From Streptomyces cyanogenus (GTDB lineage: Bacteria > Actinomycetota > Actinomycetes > Streptomycetales > Streptomycetaceae), in the NCBI RefSeq assembly GCF_017526105.1, contig NZ_CP071839.1:1663501-1727500 (forward strand): 64,000 bases of DNA. The letters are read 5' to 3'. Shown here piece by piece: positions 1 to 7,961 of the stretch (positions within the stretch are counted from its first letter, which is position 1; every line of letters begins with the position of its first letter). The position numbers and the translations under genes are program-made. The notes below the pieces were generated by a model that had not been told where the DNA came from, did not search any database, and worked only from the letters and a program-made list of their open reading frames with translations.

Positions 1-604
1 GCGAACCGAAGAACTTCTTCGCGGAGAGCGGCGAGGGGTGCGCGCCCTTGACCACCACGTGCCGTGTCTCGTCGATCAGCGGGAGCTTCTTCTGCGCGTA
101 GTTGCCCCACAGGACGAAGACCGCCGGGTCGGGGCGGGAGGCCACCGCGCGGATCACCGCGTCCGTGAACTTCTCCCAGCCCTTGCCCTTGTGCGAGTTG
201 GCCTCGCCGGCGCGGACGGTGAGGACCGCGTTGAGCAGCAGCACGCCCTGCCGGGCCCACGGCATGAGATAGCCGTTGTCCGGAACGGGCAGGCCCAGCT
301 CCTGCTGCATCTCCTTGTAGATGTTCCGCAGCGAGGGCGGGGTCTTCACACCCGGACGGACCGAGAAGCACAGGCCGTGGCCCTGGCCCTCGCCGTGGTA
401 CGGGTCCTGGCCGAGGATGAGGACCTTCACCTGCTCGTACGGCGTCGCGTCCAGCGCGGCGAAGACCTCCTCGCGCGGCGGGTAGACGGGACCCTTCGCC
501 CGCTCCTCCTCGACGAACTCGGTCAGCTCCTTGAAGTAGGGCTGCTGCAGTTCGTCGCCCAGAACCCCGCGCCAGGACTCGGGCAGCATGGCGATGTCGG
601 TCAC
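1..604 (-). CDS. ung: uracil-DNA glycosylase, C-terminus cut by window edge
   Basis: Removes uracil from DNA as the first step of base-excision repair. The minus-strand reading starts at a GTG at 604 (MTDIAMLPESWRG). It contains the water-activating motif GQDPYH and, near the window edge, the DNA-intercalating motif HPSPLSA, the two signatures of family-1 UDG. About 201 residues are present; the family runs to roughly 225, so only the last couple of dozen residues lie outside. A small inverted repeat at 651-664 lies just upstream. The next gene upstream (711-2294) ends 107 bases away, so the gene probably has its own promoter. Confidence 0.95.
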   Translation of the reverse strand, partial: MTDIAMLPESWRGVLGDELQQPYFKELTEFVEEERAKGPVYPPREEVFAALDATPYEQVKVLILGQDPYHGEGQGHGLCFSVRPGVKTPPSLRNIYKEMQQELGLPVPDNGYLMPWARQGVLLLNAVLTVRAGEANSHKGKGWEKFTDAVIRAVASRPDPAVFVLWGNYAQKKLPLIDETRHVVVKGAHPSPLSAKKFFGS

Positions 605-650
605 GTCAACGTCCTCACGATTCGATCGGCTACGGCGTGCGGTCACTTCC

Positions 651-664
651 AGGTTCCAGAACCT
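651..664. promoter_or_regulatory. short perfect inverted repeat upstream of ung
   Basis: The 14 bases AGGTTCCAGAACCT form 6-base arms around a CA centre, 47 bases upstream of the ung start. This could be an operator or a small hairpin at the end of the 711-2294 gene. No regulator can be assigned from sequence. Confidence 0.3.
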
Positions 665-710
665 ACAGGCGACCACTGACAACCGGTGCCGCGAGGGCCG
701 TTCGCCGGTC

Positions 711-2294
711 TCACCAGCTGGTCTTGCGGTGCAGGGTCCACATCATCATGATCGTCGACGGGTCGAGGGCCTGCTCGCCGCCGGAGATGTCGACGCTGGC
801 CCCCACGAACTGCCGGCCCTGCCAGAGCGGGATCAGCCGGGCGTCGTCGACCATGATCTGCTGGGCCGCCTCGACGTCCTTGACGGTCCGCGCGCGGTCG
901 CTCTCCGCGCGCGCATGGGGCAGCAGCCTGCCGGTGATCTCCTTGGCCGGGTAGGGCGTGCCGAGCGCGTTGTGCTCGCCGACGAACGGGGCGATGAAGT
1001 TGTCCGCGTCCGGGAAGTCCGGGAACCAGCCGCGTCCGAACACCGGGTACTCGCCCTTCTGGTAGCCGACCACATAGGTCTTCCAGGGGCGGCTCTTGAG
1101 GGTGATGGTGAACAGGCCGGAGGCGTCCAGCTGCCGCTTCAGCTCCTGGAACATCAGGGCCGTCTCGGAGCCGTAGCGGTCGGTGGTGTACCAGAAGGTC
1201 AGCGGGATGGGCTGGGTGATGCCGGCGTCGGTGAGGATCTTGCGGGCCTTGCTGACGCTCGGGTTGCCGTAGTCGTCGAAGAAGCCGGTGGCGTGGCCGG
1301 TCAGTCCCTTGGGGACCATCGAGTACAGCGGGTCGACGGTGTCCTTGTAGACCTTGTGGGCGATCGCTCCCCGGTCCACGATCTGGGCGACGGCCTTGCG
1401 CACGGCGGGCTGCTTGGCCCAGGGGTCCTTGGGGTTGAACACCAGGTAGCTGATGTCGGTGCCGGCGCCGTCGACCAGTTGCAGGTCCTCGTTGTCGTGC
1501 TCCTGCAGAGCGAGGATGTCGTCGGCGGCCAGGCCCCGGTAGGTGACGTCGATCTGCTTGTCCTTGAGCGCCTTGACCATCCCGGCGGAGTCCTTGAAGT
1601 AGCGGATGGTCACCGCGTCGTTCTGGAGCTTGGCGAAGCCCTGGTAGTTGCCGTTGCGGACCAGGACGGCCTCGGAGCCCTCCTCGTAGGACTCCAGCTT
1701 GTACGGCCCGGAGCCGTGCACCGAGGTGTCCTTGCGCAGGGAGTTGGTCGGGTAGTCGTCGGGGTCGACGATCGACATGGCAGGCGTGGCCAGCACGAAC
1801 GGGAAGGTGGCGTCGGGCTGGTTGAGGTGGAAGACGACCTCGCGGTCGCCGGAGGTCTCGACGCGGTCCAGGCTGCCGAGCAGTCCGGCGGGGCCGCCGG
1901 GGGCGTTGATCGTGCGGATGCGGTCGATCGAGTGCCGGACGGCCTCGGCGGTCAGCGGGTCGCCGTCGGCGAACTTCAGGCCGTCGCGCAGCTTGCAGCG
2001 GTAGGTGCGGCTCGTGGAGTCGGTGAAGGAGCAGCTCTCCGCGGCGTCGGGCTGGGGGGTGGTGGCACCGCTCGGGTAGGCGAGGAGCGTCTGGAAGATG
2101 TTCCGGTACAGCTCCCAGGAGCCGTCCCAGGCGCCGGCCGGGTCCAGCGTGCTGGGGGCACTGGTGGTGCCCACGACGATAGGCCCCTGGCTGTCGGGGT
2201 CGTCGTCGGACAACAGACTGCATCCGGCCACCAACGCCAGGGACGCGATCGCCGCGACTCTCCGCAGAAATCGGTTCCGGTTGAACACGCGCAC
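711..2294 (-). CDS. ABC transporter substrate-binding lipoprotein, family 5 (oligopeptide type)
   Basis: A 527-residue extracytoplasmic solute-binding protein of the DppA/OppA class, which delivers peptides or similar small molecules to an ABC permease. The N-terminus has a basic region, a hydrophobic stretch and a lipobox ending VAGC near residue 25, so it should be lipid-anchored outside the membrane. The body has the family pattern (early PSTLDPA segment, then a long alpha/beta binding domain ending in MMMWTLHRKTSW). No permease or ATPase genes are adjacent, so it is an orphan component. The ligand cannot be told from sequence. Confidence 0.9.
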   Translation of the reverse strand: MRVFNRNRFLRRVAAIASLALVAGCSLLSDDDPDSQGPIVVGTTSAPSTLDPAGAWDGSWELYRNIFQTLLAYPSGATTPQPDAAESCSFTDSTSRTYRCKLRDGLKFADGDPLTAEAVRHSIDRIRTINAPGGPAGLLGSLDRVETSGDREVVFHLNQPDATFPFVLATPAMSIVDPDDYPTNSLRKDTSVHGSGPYKLESYEEGSEAVLVRNGNYQGFAKLQNDAVTIRYFKDSAGMVKALKDKQIDVTYRGLAADDILALQEHDNEDLQLVDGAGTDISYLVFNPKDPWAKQPAVRKAVAQIVDRGAIAHKVYKDTVDPLYSMVPKGLTGHATGFFDDYGNPSVSKARKILTDAGITQPIPLTFWYTTDRYGSETALMFQELKRQLDASGLFTITLKSRPWKTYVVGYQKGEYPVFGRGWFPDFPDADNFIAPFVGEHNALGTPYPAKEITGRLLPHARAESDRARTVKDVEAAQQIMVDDARLIPLWQGRQFVGASVDISGGEQALDPSTIMMMWTLHRKTSW

Positions 2295-2430
2295 GCTCCT
2301 CGATCTGCCATACCAAGGGTCGGCAGACCATACCGCAGCGTCCGGAGCCGTGGACCTCCCCCGTCACCAGCGTTCTTGATCGCCTGAACCATGACGACGT
2401 TGTCATTCCGCTCTGCGGACTCCCTACGGC

Positions 2431-2470
2431 CTTCCGGGCGCCGATCCGTCCGAAAATCGGCGCCCGGAAG
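2431..2470 (-). terminator. strong hairpin after the SDR pair
   Basis: A perfect 15-base inverted repeat (arms 2431-2445 and 2456-2470) with a 10-base loop lies 13 bases beyond the stop of the 2483-3244 gene. No T-run follows, as is common for Streptomyces terminators. Confidence 0.7.
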
Positions 2471-2482
2471 AGATGCTCCGCC

Positions 2483-3244
2483 TCAGCCGGCGCCGGCGTT
2501 GAGGAAGATGCCGCCGTCCACGACGAGGGTCTGACCGGTGATCCAGTCGGACTGCTCGGAGGTGAGGAACGCGGCGGCCCCGCCGATGTCGGAGGGCACA
2601 CCGAGCCGGCCGAGCGGGTAGGAGGCGGCCGCCTCCTCCTCCCGGCCCTCGTACAGGGCCTGCGCGAACTTGGTCTTGACCACGGCCGGGGCGATGGCGT
2701 TGACCCGTACCTTCGGCGCGAACTCGTGCGCCAGCTGCTGGGTCAGGTTGATCATCGCGGCCTTGCTGACGCCGTACGCGCCGATGAACGGCGAGGGTGC
2801 GAGGCCGGCGACCGAGGCGATGTTGACGATCGCGCCGCCGTTGTCCTTCTGCCAGGCGTGCCAGGTCTTCTGGGCGAAGCCGAGCGCGGAGATCACGTTG
2901 GTCTCGAAGACCTTGCGGGCGACGCCCAGGTCGAGGTCCGCGATCGGGCCGAACACCGGGTTGGTTCCCGCGTTGTTGACCAGGAAGTCGACCCGGCCGA
3001 AGGCCTCCATGGTGCGCTCGACGACCTCGGTCTGGTGGTCCAGGTCGTGCGCCTTGCCGGCGACGCCGATGACGCGCTCGGTGCCGAGCTGCTCGACGGC
3101 TTCCTTCAGGGCGTCCTCGCCCCGGCCGGTGATGCACACGCGGTCGCCGCGGGCGACCAGCGCCTCGGCGACGCCGTAGCCGATGCCGCGGCTGGCGCCG
3201 GTGACGATCGCGACCCTGCCGGACAGCTCCGGGAGTTCAGTCAT
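2483..3244 (-). CDS. SDR family oxidoreductase (FabG-like)
   Basis: A 253-residue classical short-chain dehydrogenase using NAD(P)H. It has the cofactor motif TGASRGIG near residue 16, the NNAG motif near residue 90, and a catalytic Ser/Tyr/Lys set (NIASVAG, then YGVSK). It ends with the usual VDGG segment. It follows the second SDR gene (3267-4028) by 22 bases on the same strand, so the two are probably co-transcribed from upstream of 4028. The substrate is unknown; the pair is typical of fatty-acid or lipid metabolism. Confidence 0.9.
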   Translation of the reverse strand: MTELPELSGRVAIVTGASRGIGYGVAEALVARGDRVCITGRGEDALKEAVEQLGTERVIGVAGKAHDLDHQTEVVERTMEAFGRVDFLVNNAGTNPVFGPIADLDLGVARKVFETNVISALGFAQKTWHAWQKDNGGAIVNIASVAGLAPSPFIGAYGVSKAAMINLTQQLAHEFAPKVRVNAIAPAVVKTKFAQALYEGREEEAAASYPLGRLGVPSDIGGAAAFLTSEQSDWITGQTLVVDGGIFLNAGAG

Positions 3245-3266
3245 GTCCGTGTTACCTCTGAGTCCC

Positions 3267-4028
3267 TTAGTTGAGCGGTCCGCCGGCGACGTACAGCACC
3301 TGGCCGGAGACGAAGCCGGCCGCCTCGCCGGTGAAGAAAGCGACGGCGTTGGCGATGTCCTCGGGCTCGCCGACGCGCTGCACCGGGATCTGGGTGGCGG
3401 CGGCCTTCTTGAAGTCCTCGAAGCCCATGCCGACGCGGTCGGCGGTGGCCTTGGTCATCTCGGTGGCGATGAAGCCGGGGGCGACCGCGTTGGCCGTGAT
3501 GCCGAACTTGCCCAGCTCGATGGCGAGGGTCTTGGTGAAGCCCTGGAGACCGGCCTTGGCGGCGGAGTAGTTGGCCTGGCCGCGGTTGCCGAGAGCCGAG
3601 GAGGAGGAGAGGTTGACCACCCGGCCGAAGCCCGCGTCCACCATGTGCTTCTGCACGGCCTTGGTCATCAGGAACGAGCCGCGCAGGTGCACGTTCATGA
3701 CGGTGTCCCAGTCGGAGACGCTCATCTTGAACAGCAGGTTGTCGCGCAGCACGCCGGCGTTGTTGACGAGGATCGTCGGGGCGCCCAGCTCCTCGACGAT
3801 CCGGGCGACGGCGGCCTCGACCTGCGCCTCGTCGGAGACGTCCGCGCCGATCGCGACGGCCTTGCCGCCGGCCGCGGTGATCTTCTCGACGGTGTCCTTG
3901 CAGGCGGCCTCGTCCAGGTCGATCACGGCGACCGCGCGGCCTTCGGCAGCCAGTCGTACTGCGGTGGCGGCGCCGATACCGCGCGCCGCGCCGGTGACGA
4001 CCGCGACCCGCTGTTCAGTGGTGGACAT
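3267..4028 (-). CDS. 3-oxoacyl-ACP reductase-type SDR
   Basis: A 253-residue short-chain dehydrogenase close to FabG, which reduces 3-oxoacyl thioesters with NADPH. Motifs are TGAARGIG near the N-terminus, NNAGVL, SSSSALG with the catalytic Ser, and YSAAK with the catalytic Tyr and Lys. It ends in VAGGPLN. This is the first gene of a two-gene unit with 2483-3244. An operator-like inverted repeat lies about 75 bases upstream (4102-4115). It is probably a secondary FabG, because no fatty-acid synthase genes are nearby. Confidence 0.9.
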   Translation of the reverse strand: MSTTEQRVAVVTGAARGIGAATAVRLAAEGRAVAVIDLDEAACKDTVEKITAAGGKAVAIGADVSDEAQVEAAVARIVEELGAPTILVNNAGVLRDNLLFKMSVSDWDTVMNVHLRGSFLMTKAVQKHMVDAGFGRVVNLSSSSALGNRGQANYSAAKAGLQGFTKTLAIELGKFGITANAVAPGFIATEMTKATADRVGMGFEDFKKAAATQIPVQRVGEPEDIANAVAFFTGEAAGFVSGQVLYVAGGPLN

Positions 4029-4101
4029 TGGTGCTTCTCCTCGCCCTTGAGAGAACCTCTTGAGAGAACCTGTCGGGGCCCGGAGAGGGCCCCTGGTGCG
4101 G

Positions 4102-4115
4102 TGAGCGACCGCTTA
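4102..4115. promoter_or_regulatory. candidate TetR-type operator upstream of the SDR pair
   Basis: TGAGCGACCGCTTA has arms TGAGCG and TAAGCG (5 of 6 matching) around a 2-base centre. Its shape resembles operators of TetR-family regulators that control acyl-CoA and fatty-acid genes in actinobacteria. It lies 74-87 bases upstream of the 4028 start. No TetR gene is in the neighbourhood, so the assignment is inferred. Confidence 0.35.
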
Positions 4116-4187
4116 GTACCTTCAGCACCCGTGACGCTAGAAGCCCTGGCACCCGGTGTCAACGGCACACCCGGCCGGTGTGATCCA

Positions 4188-4637
4188 TTACCTCACCAGG
4201 AGGTCGAGCAACCGCTCCGTCTCGGCGGCCGGGTCGGCGGTCAGGCCGGTGTGCACGGGACCGGGCTGGACCACCGTGGAGCGCGGCGCGACCAGCCAGC
4301 GGTAGCGCCGCCCCGCATCGTCGCCGGCCGCCTGCCCGGCCTGCTCGCCGCCCGCGCAGTGCCGCTCGATCGCGCCGAGCGCGGCACGCACCCCGGCCAC
4401 GTCGGCGGCCGGGTCCAGCGCGAGCAGCCGGGCCTCGTCCAGGTGGGTGAGGGCGCCGACGTAGCCCCGGGCGCGGCAGTACACGACCACGCCCGCGTTG
4501 ATGCACTCCCCGCGCTCCACCCGGGGTACGACCCGCAGCAGGGCGTACTCGAACACGTCCCGGTCGCCGCCCTGGCCCGCCCGGGTGATGTGCCGCTCGG
4601 TCACATGACCGGCCATGTGGATGTGGCGCTCGCTCAC
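4188..4637 (-). CDS. DUF3037 domain protein, partner of HipA-like kinase
   Basis: A 149-residue protein of the DUF3037 family; its core begins at FEYALLRVVPRVERGE near residue 29. The molecular function is unknown to me. It lies directly downstream of a HipA-like kinase (4672-5460), a pairing I recognise from other Streptomyces genomes, which suggests the two act together. The GTG start at 4637 lies in the first copy of a 38-bp tandem duplication that separates it from the kinase stop. The extra N-terminal residues before the DUF core are poorly conserved in character, so a later start is possible. Confidence 0.8.
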   Translation of the reverse strand: MSERHIHMAGHVTERHITRAGQGGDRDVFEYALLRVVPRVERGECINAGVVVYCRARGYVGALTHLDEARLLALDPAADVAGVRAALGAIERHCAGGEQAGQAAGDDAGRRYRWLVAPRSTVVQPGPVHTGLTADPAAETERLLDLLVR

Positions 4638-4687
4638 TTGCCCTCCTGGAACCGCTCGCCGAACCGCTCGCTCACTTGCCCTCCTGG
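4628..4687. repeat. 38-bp tandem duplication at a coupled stop/start junction
   Basis: A perfect 22-base direct repeat occupies 4628-4649 and 4666-4687, a period of 38 bases. Each copy contains a ribosome-binding site followed by an overlapping AAGTGAGC, which is a stop codon for the kinase frame and a GTG start. The kinase uses the stop in the upstream copy (4672-4674) and the DUF3037 gene uses the GTG in the downstream copy (4635-4637). Confidence 0.85.
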
Positions 4688-5460
4688 GTTCCGGAACCGT
4701 TGCCGGTGCCGATGCCGGTGATCCGCTCGGCGATGACGGCCGCGCGTGCGAGCAGCGGCCGTGCGTAGGCCCGGCGTAGCTCGTCGGCGGTGTCGAAGCC
4801 GGGCTCGTCGGCGAGCCAGGCCTCGGGGATCTCGGCGGTGACCTCGGCGAGCAGGTCCTCGGTGACCCGGGGTGCCAGCTCGGCCGCGGCGGCGGGCACG
4901 TCCGGGGAGAAGCGGGCGAGGGCGTGGTCGGAGGCGTCGTAGGGACGCGCGGCCGAGCCGGCGGCGGCGGGCCAGTTGTGGTGCCAGATCATGGTGGCGC
5001 CGTGGTCGATGAGCCACAGCTCGCCCTGGTGCACCAGCAGGTTGGGGTTGCGCCAGGAGCGGTCGACGTTGTTGATCAGTGCGTCGAACCAGACGATCCG
5101 GCCGGCCTCCGCCGCGCTCACCGGGAAGGCGAGCGGGTCGTAGCCGAGGGCGCCGGACAGGAAGTCCATGCCGAGGTTGGTGCCGCCGCTGGCCCGCAGC
5201 AGGTCCTGCACCTGCTGCTCGGGCTCGCCCAGCCCGAGGACGGGGTCCAGCCGCATGGTGACCAGCCGGGGCACGCGCAGTCCGAGGCGCCGGGCGAGTT
5301 CGCCGCACACCACCTCGGCGACCAGGGTCTTGCGGCCCTGTCCGGCGCCGGTGAACTTCATGACGTAGGTCCCGAAGTCGTCGGCCTCGACGAGGCCCGG
5401 CAGCGAGCCCCCCTCACGCAGTGGCGTGATGTAGCGGGTCGCGGTGACCTCTTTCAGCAT
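4672..5460 (-). CDS. HipA-like serine/threonine kinase domain protein
   Basis: A 262-residue protein with the fold signatures of HipA-type kinases. The phosphotransfer loop is NNVDRSWRNPNLLVH (catalytic Asp and metal-binding Asn), followed by LWLIDHGA, which matches the metal-binding Asp segment. The glycine-rich start YVMKFTGAGQG probably contacts ATP. It is much shorter than HipA toxins (about 440 residues) and lacks their N-terminal subdomain. No HipB-type antitoxin is beside it; a DUF3037 protein follows instead. An inverted repeat at 5487-5500 lies 27 bases upstream. Its role as a toxin is not shown; it may be a stand-alone signalling kinase. Confidence 0.8.
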   Translation of the reverse strand: MLKEVTATRYITPLREGGSLPGLVEADDFGTYVMKFTGAGQGRKTLVAEVVCGELARRLGLRVPRLVTMRLDPVLGLGEPEQQVQDLLRASGGTNLGMDFLSGALGYDPLAFPVSAAEAGRIVWFDALINNVDRSWRNPNLLVHQGELWLIDHGATMIWHHNWPAAAGSAARPYDASDHALARFSPDVPAAAAELAPRVTEDLLAEVTAEIPEAWLADEPGFDTADELRRAYARPLLARAAVIAERITGIGTGNGSGTQEGK

Positions 5461-5902
5461 TCTTCCGGGCCGTCCATCTCTTCAGCCTTGCACATGCAAG
5501 ATCGATCCCGACGGGGCGCAGCAGCAGGACTCACCCGTCAACGGCCCTGTCGGTCTCCGGGGAGCGGACCGTCCCTGGCCGTCCGCCCCTTGGTTCCGGC
5601 CTCGGGCATGAAGTGAGCATAGTAACCGAGGGTGATCACTGGTGACGAGTACCGAGCCGACGCGCCAAGGGGTGGCGCGGCACGTGGGAGCCGTCCTCCG
5701 GGGCCGCCGCCCACCGCCGCGGGGTCCGCACGACCGTCTCGCCCGGGCCGGGCCGGGGGGGGACGGCCGCGCGGGACGTTTGCGAGGCGGCGGCACCCTT
5801 CGGCGGCGCAGGTGCGGCTGACGGTCCCGGTCCCGGCTGTCCCCTCGGCCCCGTGGAAGACGTGACCCGGTGATCCGACCGCACCGGGGCCCGCCGCCCG
5901 GC
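5461..5902. other. intergenic region with one inverted repeat
   Basis: These 442 bases have no convincing gene on either strand. CTTGCACATGCAAG at 5487-5500 (6-base arms, CA centre) lies in front of the HipA-like gene and could be its operator. The rest is GC-rich and shows no tRNA or known RNA motif. Confidence 0.5.
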
Positions 5903-6181
5903 TCACTGCGGCAGAGGGCGGACGCGCAGTGCGCGGCATGCCGGACCGGAGGTCTGGGTGCCGTCGTCGGTCAGGTCGAAGGCCGAGTGGTGCAGGGGGC
6001 ACACCAGGCGGGTCGCCGCGGCGTTCACGTGGGCGTGCCGCAGCAGGCCGCCCCGGTGCGGGCAGCGCGCGTCGACGAGGACGCCGTCCCGGCCATCGGG
6101 GCCCTGCCACTCCACGGCCACCGTGTCGGCGTCCACCTGGCGCAGCCGGGGCCGCCCGGCCGCCCTCTCCGAGCCGCTCAC
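5903..6181 (-). CDS. small Rieske [2Fe-2S] protein
   Basis: A 92-residue soluble Rieske-type protein with no signal peptide. The iron-sulfur ligands are clear: CPH at residues 40-42 and CPLH at 61-64. The spacing and the small size fit the ferredoxin-like Rieske proteins that pass electrons to oxygenases. The GTG start (6181) overlaps the stop of the diiron enzyme gene by four bases (GTGA), so translation is coupled. This makes it the likely electron donor or partner of that enzyme. It is the last gene of a five-gene run that begins at 9695. Confidence 0.88.
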   Translation of the reverse strand: MSGSERAAGRPRLRQVDADTVAVEWQGPDGRDGVLVDARCPHRGGLLRHAHVNAAATRLVCPLHHSAFDLTDDGTQTSGPACRALRVRPLPQ

Positions 6182-7041
6182 CGGCCGGCCTCGGCGCGGG
6201 CCCGGCTCACTGCCGCCTCGGTGGCGCGGGCGATGGTCGCACTGGTCAGTTCGATCCCGGCCCAGACCCTGTCCAGGTCCGCGCCGTGCTCCCGGTCCCA
6301 GGCGCGCAGCGCGGTCAGCATCTCGCGGCTGTGGAACGCGTCGATGTGCAGGTGCTCCTCGTAGTACTGGCCGTTGGCGATGCCCAATCGGGCGCAGGCC
6401 GCGGCGTAGCAGCGGAAGCCGTAGAGCACGCTGGACTCGAAGTAGGCGTAGGCGCCGAGGAAATAGTCGGGGGTGGGCGCCCGGGAGGCCAGCCAGTGGA
6501 AGAGGTTGACGTAGGCGAGCGTCTCCTCGCAGGCCCTGGCGGCGTGGTGGAAGGGGTCGGTGGACAGTCCCAGCTCCACCATCAGCCGCTCGTACAGCCG
6601 GGCGTGCTCCTGCGCCTCGTTGCCGCACCCGAACTCGTCGATGAGCACCCGCATCACCGCCATGCGGGCCCGGGGCGTCAGCCGCGGCAGCACGCCCAGG
6701 TGCGACTGCGACTCCACCAGCCCGTCCACGGCGAACTGCCCGGCGACACAGGTGAACTCGGCCGCCGTCGCGTGCTCGGCCAGGTACCGCTCGCTGGGCG
6801 AGGGATCGTTCTCCTCGCCGCGCAGGCGCTGCTCCAGTGCGTCGAGGAGGTCGTCCAGCGAGCCGAAGGCGGGCGCCGCGTCCGCCAGCGCGTCCGCCTC
6901 GGCGCGCGGCCAAGCCGCCTCCAGCGCGAGCAGTTCGGCATACCCCGCGGCGTCGGGGACGGTGCGGTTGTGCCAGTACAGCCGTTGTTGCACGGTGGCC
7001 GACCGCGGCAGCGCGGGGGCCCCGCCCGTCCTCGCGATCAC
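6178..7041 (-). CDS. haem-oxygenase-like diiron oxidase (iron-containing redox enzyme family)
   Basis: A 287-residue protein of the haem-oxygenase-like diiron oxidase family, whose members (UndA, BesC, SznF, AetD and others) use O2 to cleave, hydroxylate or rearrange amino-acid-like and fatty substrates. Candidate metal ligands are E136 and H146 in DEFGCGNEAQEH, E202 in YFESS, and H230, D234 and H237 in EEHLHIDAFH, which gives the H-x3-D-x2-H pattern of the family. The GTG start at 7041 overlaps the upstream DapA-like gene by four bases, and the Rieske gene overlaps its end. The substrate cannot be read from sequence; the neighbours point to an amino acid derivative. Confidence 0.85.
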   Translation of the reverse strand: MIARTGGAPALPRSATVQQRLYWHNRTVPDAAGYAELLALEAAWPRAEADALADAAPAFGSLDDLLDALEQRLRGEENDPSPSERYLAEHATAAEFTCVAGQFAVDGLVESQSHLGVLPRLTPRARMAVMRVLIDEFGCGNEAQEHARLYERLMVELGLSTDPFHHAARACEETLAYVNLFHWLASRAPTPDYFLGAYAYFESSVLYGFRCYAAACARLGIANGQYYEEHLHIDAFHSREMLTALRAWDREHGADLDRVWAGIELTSATIARATEAAVSRARAEAGR

Positions 7042-7961
7042 GGCGCCGCCTCCGCCGCCGCGGCGGCCGCGCGAGCGTCCTGGGCCGTGGTGTCCGTGCC
7101 GATGACGCCTCGCGCCACCAGGGCGCGTTTGACGTGCAGGTACCAGTCGTCGCGCAGGATGCCGTACGTCTCGCACGCCGCGTCGACCTCGGCCTGGAGC
7201 GCCGGCGTCGGGTCTCGCAGCAGTGCCGTGCACAGCGCCGGCTCCAGATTGGCCAGCGGGCCGATGAACCCTGCCACGCCGGGGACCTGGGACAGCAGGT
7301 TCTCCCAGCCCTCGAAGACCGGCACGCCCAGGCCGGCCGCCACCAACTGCCGGGTGAACGCCGGGTCGCCGCTGGACTCCTTCACCCCGATCACACCCGG
7401 GAGCCGGCAGACGCGTGCCAGCGTCCCGGCCTCGATGCGGTTCCCGGACAGGGCCTCCTCGTTGTACACGACCACCGGCGACCCTGCGTCGAGCACCCGC
7501 TCATAGTGGGTGACGATGTCCTCCTGGCCGACACCCGCACCGAAGGGCGTGGTGACCGCCACCGCGTCGGCGCCCAGTTCGGCGGCGAGCCGGGTCCGGG
7601 CCACCACGGCGCCGGTGTCCGGCAGTTGGACGCCGGCGATGACCGGCAGGCCGCCGGCGCAGCGCACGGTGGCCGCCACCATGTCGCGCCACTGCGCCTC
7701 GGTCAGCAGCCAGCCCTCGCCCGAGCTGAGGGTCGGCATCAGAGCAGTCACCTCGGCGCGGACCGAGTCGACCAGCCGTGCCACGTCGTCCGCGCGGACC
7801 CGGCCCTGCCGGTCGAGCGGAGTGACCAGCGGCACGACCACGCCGGAGAGGGGGGCCGCGGTGTGCGGGCGGCCGGAGGCGGCGCGCGCCGCACCGGCCT
7901 CCAGGGCGACGCCGGTGCCCGGCCGCACCGGGGACGTCTGCGGGGTCTCAGCGTTCGTCAT
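7038..7961 (-). CDS. dihydrodipicolinate synthase-family lyase/aldolase
   Basis: A 307-residue TIM-barrel protein of the DapA/NAL family, which forms a Schiff base between a lysine and a 2-oxo acid. The Schiff-base lysine is in GVIGVKESSGD and the family tyrosine in VVVYNEEAL. The oxyacid-binding GTTGE motif reads SSGEG here, and the usual proline after YN is replaced by Glu, so the substrate is probably not that of true DapA. The ATG start at 7961 overlaps the preceding stop (ATGA). Its position between an aminotransferase and a diiron oxidase suggests it builds or trims a carbon skeleton in a dedicated pathway. Confidence 0.85.
   Translation of the reverse strand: MTNAETPQTSPVRPGTGVALEAGAARAASGRPHTAAPLSGVVVPLVTPLDRQGRVRADDVARLVDSVRAEVTALMPTLSSGEGWLLTEAQWRDMVAATVRCAGGLPVIAGVQLPDTGAVVARTRLAAELGADAVAVTTPFGAGVGQEDIVTHYERVLDAGSPVVVYNEEALSGNRIEAGTLARVCRLPGVIGVKESSGDPAFTRQLVAAGLGVPVFEGWENLLSQVPGVAGFIGPLANLEPALCTALLRDPTPALQAEVDAACETYGILRDDWYLHVKRALVARGVIGTDTTAQDARAAAAAAEAAP

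Noticed and set aside
588..2387. A 599-codon open frame on the plus strand opposite the binding lipoprotein
   Set aside because: It is the complement of a clearly real lipoprotein gene, has no recognisable domain, and is rich in Val/Gly/Asp as expected for antisense frames in high-GC DNA.
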